Source of the DNA: JAYWXI01 sp036016955
GTDB taxonomy: Bacteria; Bacteroidota; Bacteroidia; Flavobacteriales; Weeksellaceae
Direction of reading: 5' to 3'
DNA: 64,000 bases
Assembly (NCBI RefSeq): GCF_036016955.1
Contig: NZ_JAYWXI010000006.1
Coordinates: 1-64,000, forward strand
Positions within the stretch are counted from its first letter, which is position 1. Every line of letters starts with the position of its first letter. Positions 41,527 to 50,537 of the stretch are shown one piece after another. A program made the position numbers and the translations under genes. The notes under the pieces are model-generated. The model was not told the DNA's origin and searched no databases. It was given only the letters and a program-made list of their open reading frames with translations.

Positions 41527-43071
41527 TCAATCCTTTCGCCTCAAGTCTAAATCTTCAAAATCAAAGCTGAAATCGGTAATATCCGAAATCGGTTTCATCT
41601 TAGCGGAAACCGCCTTGCCATTCTCGTCAAAAGCAAACACCATGAACGCATCGGCATCGTAACTTCTATCCTCCCACTTCGCAATAAACGTATTGGAAGA
41701 ATACGGCACCAGCACCCCTTTCAGCCGAGGTGAAGTCTTACAGAAAATCGTGTACTGTTTCCCATCATAAGCCACTTCCACCTCACCGAACCAAGCATCA
41801 CTATAAGTCCCAACCACCTCCGAAGCCTTAGGGTGAAGCATTTTGTTTTTCGCAAACGCAGCCGCCTTAGCATAAACCGCCGCTTTCTCCTTTTCCTTCT
41901 CCGAAAAATATTTCTTCATACGCTCGCCATAGGTTTTCAGCCACTGTCGGTCTTCAAGACCCAGATAAGCATCCTTCACCGTGTTGGTAATCGTATTAAA
42001 CGCCGCCCCACTCTGCTGGTTGGTCAGCACCACAATACCCAATTTAAGATCAGGAATCAAGGTAAACTGCGTTACCGTACCTATCAACCCACCCGTATGC
42101 TGCACTTGTTTATACCCCTTCACATCACTGATAAACCATCCCAAACCATATCCGTAATTCTGCGTGTCATAAGGATTTTTAAGCGCCACCGTAGAGGGCA
42201 TCTGTATTTGCCACAACTGCTGTATCTGCTTGTCCGAAACCAGCTTTTTCCCGTCTTTGGTGGTAAAGCCATTCAAAAGACAGTCCGCCCAAACCAACAT
42301 ATCGTCAATGGTACTCATAATGCCTCCTGCCGCATTTGCCGTTTCATTCCAATCGTGAGGAACCGGTACCGCTTTGCCGTTAACCGGAGCATGAGCGTCG
42401 ATTTTATTCGCCACGTGTTTGGCGCGGTTATAACTGCCGAAACTATGCGACATCCCTACCGGTTTCATGATTTTCGACTCCACAAATTCCGCCCAACTCA
42501 TTCCCGAAACTCTGGAAATCACCTCCCCAGCTACAATATACATAATGTTATTATAGTCCATCTTGTTTCGGAAAGAATGATGAGGCTTCAAAAAACGCAC
42601 ATTATAAACAATATCCTTAATGCTTTGCGTCCCACCCTCCGGAAAAAACATCAAATCGCCCTGACCAAGCCCCAATCCTGCACGATGGGTAATCAGGTCC
42701 TTTATGGTCAATTCTTGGGTAACGTAAGGATCGTACATCCTAAACTCCGGAAGATACTTGGTCACCTTATCGTCCCAATCCAACTTCCCCTCATCTGCCA
42801 ATAAAGCCAGCGCAACCGCCGTAAATCCTTTGGAATTGGAGGCAATCCCCACCAACGTCTCGGGAGTCATCGCCCGCCCCGTGGTTAACGACGCCACGCC
42901 ATGCCCCTTAGCATAAACCACCTTTCCGTCCTTCACAATCCCTACGGACATCCCCGGAACATCAAAGGTCGTCAGCGTTTCTCCAATCAGTTGATCCAAC
43001 TTTTTTTCGTCCACTTGGGCTTTCAAAACAAAGGCAGCCACCAAAAGCCCTAAAGATACTATACGTTTCAT
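41527..43071 (-). CDS. serine hydrolase, class C beta-lactamase-like family
   Basis: Exported penicillin-binding-protein-like hydrolase of 514 aa. Signal peptide MKRIVSLGLLVAAFVLKAQ (start 43071). Active-site SxxK is SNSK in VGIASNSKGFTAVALAL near residue 75, the YxN motif is YNN in MDYNNIMYIVAGEV, and HTG in VQHTGGLIG takes the place of KTG. The last 100 residues form a DUF3471-like domain (VGTYSDAWFGEVEVAYDGKQYTI). Members act as D-aminopeptidases, esterases or peptidoglycan-related hydrolases; true beta-lactamase activity is not implied. Single-gene unit. Confidence 0.9.
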   Translation of the reverse strand: MKRIVSLGLLVAAFVLKAQVDEKKLDQLIGETLTTFDVPGMSVGIVKDGKVVYAKGHGVASLTTGRAMTPETLVGIASNSKGFTAVALALLADEGKLDWDDKVTKYLPEFRMYDPYVTQELTIKDLITHRAGLGLGQGDLMFFPEGGTQSIKDIVYNVRFLKPHHSFRNKMDYNNIMYIVAGEVISRVSGMSWAEFVESKIMKPVGMSHSFGSYNRAKHVANKIDAHAPVNGKAVPVPHDWNETANAAGGIMSTIDDMLVWADCLLNGFTTKDGKKLVSDKQIQQLWQIQMPSTVALKNPYDTQNYGYGLGWFISDVKGYKQVQHTGGLIGTVTQFTLIPDLKLGIVVLTNQQSGAAFNTITNTVKDAYLGLEDRQWLKTYGERMKKYFSEKEKEKAAVYAKAAAFAKNKMLHPKASEVVGTYSDAWFGEVEVAYDGKQYTIFCKTSPRLKGVLVPYSSNTFIAKWEDRSYDADAFMVFAFDENGKAVSAKMKPISDITDFSFDFEDLDLRRKD

Positions 43072-43284
43072 CCGAAATTTTAGATTTTTCCAAAGATAAC
43101 TAATTTCTTCCACGAAAAACAACCGTTCAGAACCAAGTTCTTTTTTACCAACCGTTTAAAAGCCTAAAAAACACCCGCCTCCAACCGTGTTTTCTGCCTT
43201 AGAATCTCGAAATAAAAGCAGAATCTCTCCTTATCCATTCTTCTACCCTCCCCACTTTATCCTCCTGCTCTAAAATAAATTCGT

Positions 43285-43292
43285 TATTTTTG
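43285..43292 (+). promoter_or_regulatory. -7 element (TATTTTTG) of recJ
   Basis: TATTTTTG, exact TAnnTTTG match; the recJ ATG at 43300 is eight bases after it, so the leader would be nearly absent. Confidence 0.55.
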
Positions 43293-43299
43293 CTTCGTT

Positions 43300-45036
43300 A
43301 TGAATCAAAAATGGATTTACAAGCCCGAACCTGATGAAGAAGTGGTGGACGGTATCAGTACATCACTCGGTTTTGGAACATTAGAATCCAAAATCCTCGT
43401 TCTACGCCATATAGACAACTACCAAAAAGCAAGAGAATTCTTCAAGCCCAAACTCGAAGACATCCATAATCCGTTCCTGATGGCCGACATGCAAAAAGCC
43501 GTCGAACGCATTGCCAACGCCATCGAAAACGGCGAGAAAATTTTGGTCTACGGCGATTACGACGTTGACGGCACCACCGCTGTATCCCTGATGTACCTCT
43601 ATCTGAGTAAAATCGTAGAGAAAAAATACCTCGATTACTACATCCCCGATCGCAACAGCGAAGGCTACGGCATTTCTACCGAAGGAATCGATTTCGCCAA
43701 AGAAAACGATTTCCGCCTGATTATCGCTTTGGACTGCGGAATAAAAGCCTTGGACAAGATCGAATACGCCAAAGCATTAGGCATCGACTTTATCATCTGC
43801 GACCACCATCTTCCCGGAGAAGAAATTCCCAAAGCAGTGGCCGTACTTGACCCCAAAAGGAGCGACTGCCGCTACCCTTTCAAAGAACTTTCAGGCTGCG
43901 GGGTAGGCTTCAAACTCTGCCAAGGGCTAAACACCATCTACAAAATCCCCGACGGAGAACTCTACGAGCTAACCGACCTTTTAGCCATCTCCATCGCGGC
44001 AGACATCGTCTCCATGACGGGCGAAAACCGCGTACTGGCCAAAATGGGGCTCAAAACATTGAGAAAAACAAGAAATTTGGGACTTCGGCTGCTAATCCCC
44101 GAAGATAAACTGGCTACTTTCGAAATTTCGAATATCGTGTTCGAAATCGCCCCGAAAATCAATGCTGCCGGACGAATTTCACACGGTAAAGCCGCCGTAG
44201 AACTCATGGTTTCAGACAACTTAAAGCACGCCACGCAAATCGTCAACGAAATCATCGATCTAAACGGTTCCCGAAGGGAAATGGACCTAAGCAGCACCGC
44301 AGAAGCCCTGGAGCAAATCGTCCAAACCCACCAAACCCAAAATTACACCACCGTTGTCTACGGACCGGATTGGAACAAAGGCGTTATCGGCATCGTGGCA
44401 TCCCGCCTAACCGAAACATACTACAAACCCACTCTCGTTTTTACCAACGGAAATAACGACGAACTGGTTGCCTCCGCCCGATCGGTATCCGATTTCGACG
44501 TCCACGAAGCGTTGGAACTCTGCTCGGAATTCTTCACCAAATTCGGAGGACACCCAGCAGCAGCCGGTCTTTCCATGAAAAAAGACCGCTTCGAAGATTT
44601 CAAAAAGAAATTTGAACAAGTAGTGGCCGCCCGCATCCAAGAACACCAAAGGGAACCTTCGGTAACCATCGACGCCGAAGTCCAAATCGAGGAGCTGAAC
44701 AAAGATTTCTTCAACTTCCACCGCAAGCTGGCGCCTTTCGGTCCCCACAACATGAAACCGATTTTGGTACTGAAAAACCAAAAAGTTTCCGGGCATGTCA
44801 AACAAATGGGAAAAGACGGAAACCACATCAAATTCTATCTTCATAACCCCGTCAACAACCGAAACATCGAATGCGTGGGATTCAAATTGGGGAAACACCT
44901 CGACGACTTCCGAAACAAAACGTTCGACATTGCTTTCACCGCCGAAGAAAACCACTGGAAAGGCAATATCACTTATTACCTCAACATCAGGGACGTAAAG
45001 TTTTCCGAATCGGAAGAACAACTTACTAACCTTTAA
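43300..45036 (+). CDS. recJ: single-stranded-DNA-specific 5'-3' exonuclease RecJ
   Basis: DHH-family exonuclease of recombination and mismatch repair, 578 aa. Metal-binding motifs: VYGDYDVDGTTAVSLMYL near 84, LIIALDCGIKALD near 145, DFIICDHHLPGEEIP (the DHH motif) near 165, and LLAISIAADIVSMTGENR near 228. The DHHA1 domain shows GVIGIVASRLTETYYKPTLV and SARSVSDFDVHEALELC, with GGHPAAAGLSM. An OB-fold follows to the C-terminus. Start of a plus-strand run with nadD 11 bases downstream. Confidence 0.96.
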   Translation: MNQKWIYKPEPDEEVVDGISTSLGFGTLESKILVLRHIDNYQKAREFFKPKLEDIHNPFLMADMQKAVERIANAIENGEKILVYGDYDVDGTTAVSLMYLYLSKIVEKKYLDYYIPDRNSEGYGISTEGIDFAKENDFRLIIALDCGIKALDKIEYAKALGIDFIICDHHLPGEEIPKAVAVLDPKRSDCRYPFKELSGCGVGFKLCQGLNTIYKIPDGELYELTDLLAISIAADIVSMTGENRVLAKMGLKTLRKTRNLGLRLLIPEDKLATFEISNIVFEIAPKINAAGRISHGKAAVELMVSDNLKHATQIVNEIIDLNGSRREMDLSSTAEALEQIVQTHQTQNYTTVVYGPDWNKGVIGIVASRLTETYYKPTLVFTNGNNDELVASARSVSDFDVHEALELCSEFFTKFGGHPAAAGLSMKKDRFEDFKKKFEQVVAARIQEHQREPSVTIDAEVQIEELNKDFFNFHRKLAPFGPHNMKPILVLKNQKVSGHVKQMGKDGNHIKFYLHNPVNNRNIECVGFKLGKHLDDFRNKTFDIAFTAEENHWKGNITYYLNIRDVKFSESEEQLTNL

Positions 45037-45047
45037 ATTCAAAAAAA

Positions 45048-45632
45048 ATGAAAAAAATAGGGCTGTTTTTCGGCAGTTTCAACCCCATCCATATCGGCCA
45101 CCTTATCTTGGCCAACTACATCTTGGAGTACTCCGACATGGACGAACTTTGGTTTGTCGTCAGCCCTCAGAATCCTTTTAAGGACAAAAAAACGCTACTA
45201 AACGACCACAACCGCTTGGATATGGTAGAACTCGCCCTGAAGCCCTACCCGAAAATGAGAGCCTCCAACATCGAGTTTTCGCTGCCCAAACCCAGCTATA
45301 CCATCGACACGCTGACCTACCTTCGCGAAAAACACCCCGATCACGCGTTTGCCCTGATTATGGGAGAAGACAACCTGAAAAACCTTCACAAGTGGAAAAA
45401 TGCAGAAACCTTGATCGCCCAACACCAAATCATTGTTTATCCGAGACTTACCTCCGCCGAAACCACGGAAAACAGCTTTCGCAACCATCCCAATGTTACT
45501 TTGGTAAAAGCCCCCATCATCGAACTTTCCGCCACCGAAATACGCGCCATGATTAAGGAAGGAAAAAACACCCGCCCCATGCTTCCTTCGGAAGTCTTCG
45601 ACTATTTGGACGGCAGTCATTTTTATAAATAA
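45048..45632 (+). CDS. nadD: nicotinate-nucleotide adenylyltransferase
   Basis: Adenylates nicotinate mononucleotide in NAD synthesis; 194 aa. The nucleotidyltransferase motif GSFNPIHIGHLILA (GxFxPxHxGH) is at residues 9-22. VSPQNPFKDKK, YTIDTLTYLREKHP and ALIMGEDNLKNLHKWKN follow. The C-terminal ELSATEIRAMIKEGKNTRPMLPSEVFDYL contains the ISSTxIR-type signature. Twelve bases downstream of recJ and 15 upstream of the DUF3817 gene. Confidence 0.95.
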   Translation: MKKIGLFFGSFNPIHIGHLILANYILEYSDMDELWFVVSPQNPFKDKKTLLNDHNRLDMVELALKPYPKMRASNIEFSLPKPSYTIDTLTYLREKHPDHAFALIMGEDNLKNLHKWKNAETLIAQHQIIVYPRLTSAETTENSFRNHPNVTLVKAPIIELSATEIRAMIKEGKNTRPMLPSEVFDYLDGSHFYK

Positions 45633-45647
45633 ACGATCGCATTATCT

Positions 45648-45989
45648 ATGAATTTCATCGACCGATTCTTCTCGAAATACCCTCAGGAAACACTCATCAA
45701 ATGGTTCCGCCAGGCCTGCATCATTGAAGCGTGGACCTGCTTTCTTCTTTACTTGGTCGCCATGCCGCTCAAACGCTATTACCCCGAAGCCGACTTTGCT
45801 TTAATTTTCATTATCGTAGCCGGCAATCTCCATGGCTTATTTTTTACGCTTTACCTCCTACTCTGCCTTCCCGCCAGAAAGATTTTCCACTGGGACGACG
45901 AAGATTTCGTCTTTGCCCTGCTTTCCGCCTTCTTTCCTTTCGCAACGATTTGGGTGGACAAAAAACTCGCACGCCATGATCGGGATTAA
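45648..45989 (+). CDS. DUF3817 membrane protein
   Basis: 113-aa membrane protein with three hydrophobic segments (about residues 25-45, 50-75, 88-104). ACIIEAWTCFLLYLVAMPLKRYYP and IVAGNLHGLFFTLYLLLCLPA, with the conserved His in the second segment, match DUF3817 (YdzA-like) proteins, whose function is unknown. Probably co-transcribed with nadD. Confidence 0.85.
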   Translation: MNFIDRFFSKYPQETLIKWFRQACIIEAWTCFLLYLVAMPLKRYYPEADFALIFIIVAGNLHGLFFTLYLLLCLPARKIFHWDDEDFVFALLSAFFPFATIWVDKKLARHDRD

Positions 45990-46054
45990 CCCCCTTTTAT
46001 CCGCGTTGGCTTATCCCAAACCAAATATTTGCCTTTAGCCCCCAAAATACCCTT

Positions 46055-46558
46055 GTGAAAAAAGCCTTTCAAAAAAGCCTCAACAGCCAAAAAACAGTCT
46101 ACCGCTACATTCGCCGAAAAGGTTGGAAGCGCTTTTTAAAAGAGAATATTTTGGAAAGCGAAGGCAGTATTGAAACCAAAGCCAAGTCCATCGCTTTGGG
46201 AACGTTCATCGGACTCTCTCCCTTTTGGGGCCTGCACACCCTGCTAGCCCTCTGGTTATCCGTTAGCTTCCGTCTAAATAAAATGCTCACGTTCTTGTTT
46301 GCTCAACTCTCCATCGCTCCTTTAATTCCATTTTTCGTTTATCTCGCTCTGCTTATCGGCTCTCCCTTCGTGAAAAACACCACTTCTCCAACCCGCCAAG
46401 AGAATTTCGATTTCCAAAGCCTCCAAAACAACCTCCTCCAATACCTTATCGGAAGTACCCTCATGGCCATTTCAGGCGCAGTTTTGTTCGGTGTTTGCTC
46501 CTACCTTTTGATGAAAAAATTCCAAAAGAAAACACCTCCCGTAAAAAAGACTTCATAA
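46055..46558 (+). CDS. DUF2062 membrane protein
   Basis: 167-aa protein of the DUF2062 family. A basic N-terminal part (KTVYRYIRRKGWKRFLKENIL) is followed by SIALGTFIGLSPFWGLHTLLALWLSVSFRLNK, the family signature, and hydrophobic segments near 85-105 and 130-155. The start is GTG at 46055. Related proteins often sit next to lipid or glycan transferases; function unknown. Last gene of the recJ-nadD-DUF3817 run. Confidence 0.8.
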   Translation: MKKAFQKSLNSQKTVYRYIRRKGWKRFLKENILESEGSIETKAKSIALGTFIGLSPFWGLHTLLALWLSVSFRLNKMLTFLFAQLSIAPLIPFFVYLALLIGSPFVKNTTSPTRQENFDFQSLQNNLLQYLIGSTLMAISGAVLFGVCSYLLMKKFQKKTPPVKKTS

Positions 46559-46583
46559 CCCCAAAAAATACATCAAAAATTCT

Positions 46584-46591
46584 TATATTCG
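46584..46591 (+). promoter_or_regulatory. possible -7 element of ileS (TATATTCG)
   Basis: One mismatch to TAnnTTTG, 33 bases before the ileS ATG at 46625, in a 66-base spacer after the DUF2062 gene. Confidence 0.35.
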
Positions 46592-46624
46592 CATTCTTAA
46601 ATTCACTATCTGAATAGATTGAAA

Positions 46625-49600
46625 ATGAAGAAGTTTAACGAATATAAAAACTTAAACCTCACTGCAGTGGCAGAAGAGGTGGCCGCACTTTGGAAAGAAC
46701 AAGAAACCTTTAAAAAATCCGTCGAAATCCGTGAAGGCAAAGACGAATTCGTCTTCTACGAAGGACCACCTTCTGCCAACGGAATGCCCGGAATCCATCA
46801 CGTAATGGCCCGAACCATCAAAGATATTTTCTGCCGTTTCCAAACCCAAAACGGAAAAAAAGTCTTTAGAAAAGCCGGATGGGACACCCATGGACTACCG
46901 ATAGAACTCGGCGTGGAAAAAGAATTAGGCATCACCAAAGAAGACATCGGCACCAAAATTTCCGTTGAAGATTACAATAAAGCCTGCCGCGAAGCCGTCA
47001 TGCGCTACACCGACGTGTGGAACGACCTGACCGAAAAGATCGGCTACTGGGTAGATCTCAATCACCCTTACATCACCTACGAACCCAAATACATGGAAAC
47101 CGTATGGTGGCTGCTGAAACAACTGTACGATAAAAAATTACTTTATAAAGGCTATACCATCCAGCCCTACTCGCCCAAAGCGGGCACAGGGCTCTCATCC
47201 CACGAGCTAAACCAGCCCGGAACCTACCGTGATGTTTCGGATACAACCGTCGTTGCTCAATTCAAGGTCACCCGTCCCAGCGAAGCTCTAAAAAGCCTAT
47301 TCGAAGGACGAGAGGTTTCGGTTTTGGCATGGACGACTACGCCTTGGACTTTGCCTTCCAATACCGCACTGGCCGTAGGAAGCGCCATCGATTACGTACT
47401 GGTCAAAACCTTCAACCAATACACTTTTGAACCGGTTCACGTCGTATTGGCCAAAGTCCTTTTAGAAAAAACTTTCGGCAAAAAATACACTCCGGCTACC
47501 GAGGAAGAGTTGGCAGCCTACACCAGCGAAAGCAAAACCATCCCTTACCAAATCTTAGCTGAATTCTCCGGAAAAGACCTCGAAGGAACACGTTACGAGC
47601 AACTTATCCCTTGGTTTCTTCCCGCTGAAAATGCAGACCAGGCTTTCCGGGTCATCTTAGGCGATTTCGTTACCACGGAAGACGGTACCGGTATCGTCCA
47701 CATTGCTCCAACTTTCGGTGCAGACGACGCCCGCGTAGCAAAAGAAAATAGCATTCCTCCAATGCTCGTAAGAGATCAAAACGATAATTTGGTGCCTTTG
47801 GTTGACCTTCAGGGTAAATTCTTAAAAGGCGACCGCGTTCCCGAACTTTTCGGTGGAAAATACATCAAAAACGACTATTACGACGAAGGAAGCGCCCCCG
47901 AAAAATCATGGGATGTGGAACTGGCCATCCTATTGAAAACCGAAAACAAAGCCTTCAAGGTTGAAAAATACGTTCACTCTTATCCTCACTGCTGGAGAAC
48001 AGACAAACCGGTTTTGTACTACCCGCTGGATTCTTGGTTCGTAAAAATGACCGAAAAAAGAGCCCGTTTGACCGAGCTAAACGAAGGCATCAACTGGAAA
48101 CCCAAGTCGACCGGCGAAGGAAGATTTGCCAACTGGCTGGAGAATGTCAACGACTGGAATCTCTCGCGTTCAAGATATTGGGGCATCCCTCTTCCTATCT
48201 GGAGATCCGAAGACTTAAAAGAAGAAAAATGCATCGGTTCCGTAGAAGAACTCTTCAACGAAATCGAAAAAGCCGTCAACGCAGGCGTCATGACGGAAAA
48301 TCCGTTCAAGGATTTTGAAATCGGCAACATGACGGAAGAAAACTACGCCAAAATCGACCTTCACAAAAACATCGTGGACCGCATCATTTTGGTCTCCGAC
48401 AGTGGTAAAGCCATGAAACGGGAATCCGATCTCATCGATGTTTGGTTCGACTCTGGATCCATGCCTTACGCCCAACTTCATTACCCTTTCGAAAACAAGG
48501 AGCTAATCGATAGCGGAAAAGCATTCCCTGCCGACTTCATCGCGGAAGGCGTTGACCAAACCCGAGGCTGGTTTTACACTCTTCATGCCATTGCCACGAC
48601 CGTATTTGACTCCGTAGCTTACAAAAACGTTGTATCCAACGGCTTAGTCCTCGACAAAAACGGCCAAAAAATGTCCAAACGATTAGGCAACGCCGTGGAT
48701 CCTTTCGAAACCCTGAAAACCTACGGTCCCGATGCCACCCGCTGGTACATGATAGCCAATGCCAACCCTTGGGAAAATCTAAAATTCGATGTCGAAGGGA
48801 TCGACGAAGTCCGACGGAAGTTTTTCGGAACCCTTTACAATACGTACTCGTTCTTTGCATTGTATGCCAACGTAGACGGCTTTAAATACGAAGAAAAAGA
48901 CATCGAAAACCGACCGGAGATTGACCGTTGGATTCTCTCCGAACTCAATCTACTGGTAAAAGAAGTAACCGAAAATTATCAGGATTACGAACCGACGAAG
49001 GTCGCCAGAGCCATCAACACCTTCGTTAACGACAACCTGAGCAATTGGTACGTCCGTCTCTGCCGTCGCCGATTCTGGAAAGGAGATTACACCGAGGATA
49101 AAATATCCGCCTACCAAACCCTCTACACTTGTTTGGAAACCGTGGCCAAAATTTCGGCTCCCATCGCTCCGTTTTTCATGGATCGTCTCTACAGAGACCT
49201 CAATGGCGTAACCGGTAAAGACACTGCCGAATCCGTCCACCTCACCGATTTCCCTGTGGCCCAGGAAAACAAAATCGACCAAGATCTGGTGGAGAAAACC
49301 CATTTGGCCCAAACCATTACCTCCATGGTCTTTTCCTTAAGGAAAAAAGAAAACATCAAGGTAAGACAGCCTCTCCAAAAAGTAATGATTCCCGTGTTGG
49401 ATAAAAAAACGCAGGAGCAAATCGCTGCTGTTTCAGCCCTGATTAAACAAGAGGTCAACGTCAAAGAATTGGAGCTCATCGACGCCGAACAAGCCGCTCA
49501 CCTCATCGTCAAACAAATCAAACCGAATTTTAAGACACTCGGCCCGAAATTAGGTAAAGACATGAAGAGCGTGGCTGCCGAAATTCAAAGTTTTTCTGGT

Positions 49601-50017
49601 GAACAAATCGCCCAACTAGAAAAAGAAGGAAGCATCGAAGTTTCAGGCTACACCATCACAACCGACGACGTGGAAATCCTAACCAAAGACATCCCCGGAT
49701 GGACCGTCGCAAGCGAAGGAAAAATCACCGTGGCATTAGATTTGACGCTAACCGATGAACTCAAAGCAGAAGGAGTGGCCAGAGAATTTATCAATCGGGT
49801 GCAAAACCTCAGAAAAGACAAGGCTTTCGATCTAACCGACCGTATCGTCATCGCCTTGGAAAGCGGTTCGCCATTCGAAAAAGAAATTAAGGAAAACAAC
49901 GATTATATCGCCTCCGAAGTTTTGTCAAACGAAATAAAATTCGTAAATTCACTAACCCACTTCGATGAGATCGAAATAGACGATATTCCGTTTAAAGTGG
50001 CCATTGAAAAACAGTAA
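46625..50017 (+). CDS. ileS: isoleucyl-tRNA synthetase (eukaryote-like/type 2)
   Basis: Class I synthetase charging tRNA-Ile; 1130 aa from ATG 46625. The HIGH-type motif is GIHH in PPSANGMPGIHHVMARTIKD. The editing (CP1) domain spans roughly residues 190-400 (LAWTTTPWTLPSNTALAVG, DDARVAKE). KMSKS appears as GQKMSKRLGN near 680. The C-terminus continues into the extended anticodon-binding region (LTDELKAEGVAREFINRVQNLRKDKAFD, DUF5915-like), as in the eukaryote-like type 2 IleS branch. There is no C-terminal zinc-finger cysteine set. A TTG two codons upstream is a less likely start. Confidence 0.96.
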   Translation: MKKFNEYKNLNLTAVAEEVAALWKEQETFKKSVEIREGKDEFVFYEGPPSANGMPGIHHVMARTIKDIFCRFQTQNGKKVFRKAGWDTHGLPIELGVEKELGITKEDIGTKISVEDYNKACREAVMRYTDVWNDLTEKIGYWVDLNHPYITYEPKYMETVWWLLKQLYDKKLLYKGYTIQPYSPKAGTGLSSHELNQPGTYRDVSDTTVVAQFKVTRPSEALKSLFEGREVSVLAWTTTPWTLPSNTALAVGSAIDYVLVKTFNQYTFEPVHVVLAKVLLEKTFGKKYTPATEEELAAYTSESKTIPYQILAEFSGKDLEGTRYEQLIPWFLPAENADQAFRVILGDFVTTEDGTGIVHIAPTFGADDARVAKENSIPPMLVRDQNDNLVPLVDLQGKFLKGDRVPELFGGKYIKNDYYDEGSAPEKSWDVELAILLKTENKAFKVEKYVHSYPHCWRTDKPVLYYPLDSWFVKMTEKRARLTELNEGINWKPKSTGEGRFANWLENVNDWNLSRSRYWGIPLPIWRSEDLKEEKCIGSVEELFNEIEKAVNAGVMTENPFKDFEIGNMTEENYAKIDLHKNIVDRIILVSDSGKAMKRESDLIDVWFDSGSMPYAQLHYPFENKELIDSGKAFPADFIAEGVDQTRGWFYTLHAIATTVFDSVAYKNVVSNGLVLDKNGQKMSKRLGNAVDPFETLKTYGPDATRWYMIANANPWENLKFDVEGIDEVRRKFFGTLYNTYSFFALYANVDGFKYEEKDIENRPEIDRWILSELNLLVKEVTENYQDYEPTKVARAINTFVNDNLSNWYVRLCRRRFWKGDYTEDKISAYQTLYTCLETVAKISAPIAPFFMDRLYRDLNGVTGKDTAESVHLTDFPVAQENKIDQDLVEKTHLAQTITSMVFSLRKKENIKVRQPLQKVMIPVLDKKTQEQIAAVSALIKQEVNVKELELIDAEQAAHLIVKQIKPNFKTLGPKLGKDMKSVAAEIQSFSGEQIAQLEKEGSIEVSGYTITTDDVEILTKDIPGWTVASEGKITVALDLTLTDELKAEGVAREFINRVQNLRKDKAFDLTDRIVIALESGSPFEKEIKENNDYIASEVLSNEIKFVNSLTHFDEIEIDDIPFKVAIEKQ

Positions 50018-50022
50018 AAAAC

Positions 50023-50046
50023 GGCAGGAGAAAAGGCTCTCCTGCC
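50023..50046 (+). terminator. hairpin after ileS
   Basis: GGCAGGAGA paired with TCTCCTGCC, six bases after the ileS stop. No T-run follows, so it may be a weak terminator or an mRNA 3' stabiliser between ileS and the dksA-like gene. Confidence 0.5.
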
Positions 50047-50077
50047 CCTAGTAAACCAATAAAAAACACAAAATAAG

Positions 50078-50458
50078 ATGACCGAAGAAAGACAACGTTA
50101 CAGCGATGCGGATTTACAGGAGTTTAAGGAAATCATCCTGGACAAGATCGACAAGGCCGAAAAAGACCTTGCTTTGATTAACCAAAATTTCATTAACGAC
50201 CAAAACAATGGTACGGACGACACCTCCCCGACCTTTAAAGCCTTTGAAGAAGGTGCCGAAACCCTGAGCAAAGAGCAAAATGCCATCTTGGCCGGTCGTC
50301 AGGAGAAATTCATCCGCGATTTAAAACACGCCCTCATCCGTATCGAAAACAAAACCTACGGTGTATGCCGGGTTACCGGAAAACTCATTCCCAAAGAACG
50401 TCTAAGAGCCGTGCCTCATGCCACACTGAGCATCGAAGCCAAAAATATGCAAAGATAA
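50078..50458 (+). CDS. TraR/DksA-family protein with degenerate zinc finger
   Basis: 126-aa cytosolic protein with a long N-terminal coiled-coil (ADLQEFKEIILDKIDKAEKDLALINQNF) and a C-terminal domain IENKTYGVCRVTGKLIPKERLRAVPHATLSIEAK typical of TraR/DksA. Of the four zinc-binding cysteines only Cys of YGVC remains, so zinc binding is unlikely. DksA proteins insert into the RNA polymerase secondary channel and act with ppGpp; the Cys-poor Bacteroidota form is common and its action is inferred. Situated between ileS and lspA. Confidence 0.88.
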   Translation: MTEERQRYSDADLQEFKEIILDKIDKAEKDLALINQNFINDQNNGTDDTSPTFKAFEEGAETLSKEQNAILAGRQEKFIRDLKHALIRIENKTYGVCRVTGKLIPKERLRAVPHATLSIEAKNMQR

Positions 50459-50483
50459 AACCCATCAGAAAATACAACCCTAC

Positions 50484-50515
50484 AAAATGTAATGCGTCCG
50501 CCGCATTACGTTTTG
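50484..50515 (+). terminator. terminator of the dksA-like gene
   Basis: GTAATGCG and CGCATTAC form an eight-base-pair stem followed by GTTTTGC, 30 bases after the stop and before lspA. Confidence 0.6.
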
Positions 50516-50537
50516 CATTATACCCCCGTGGATCCCA

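Noticed and set aside
41833..42804. 323-codon plus-strand open frame across the serine hydrolase gene
   Set aside because: Antisense shadow; His/Arg-rich translation without signal peptide or domain, while the minus strand encodes a clear SxxK hydrolase.
41527..43071. Antibiotic-resistance beta-lactamase
   Set aside because: The SxxK/YxN/HTG pattern plus a DUF3471-like tail is typical of broad serine hydrolases; nothing points to beta-lactam hydrolysis.
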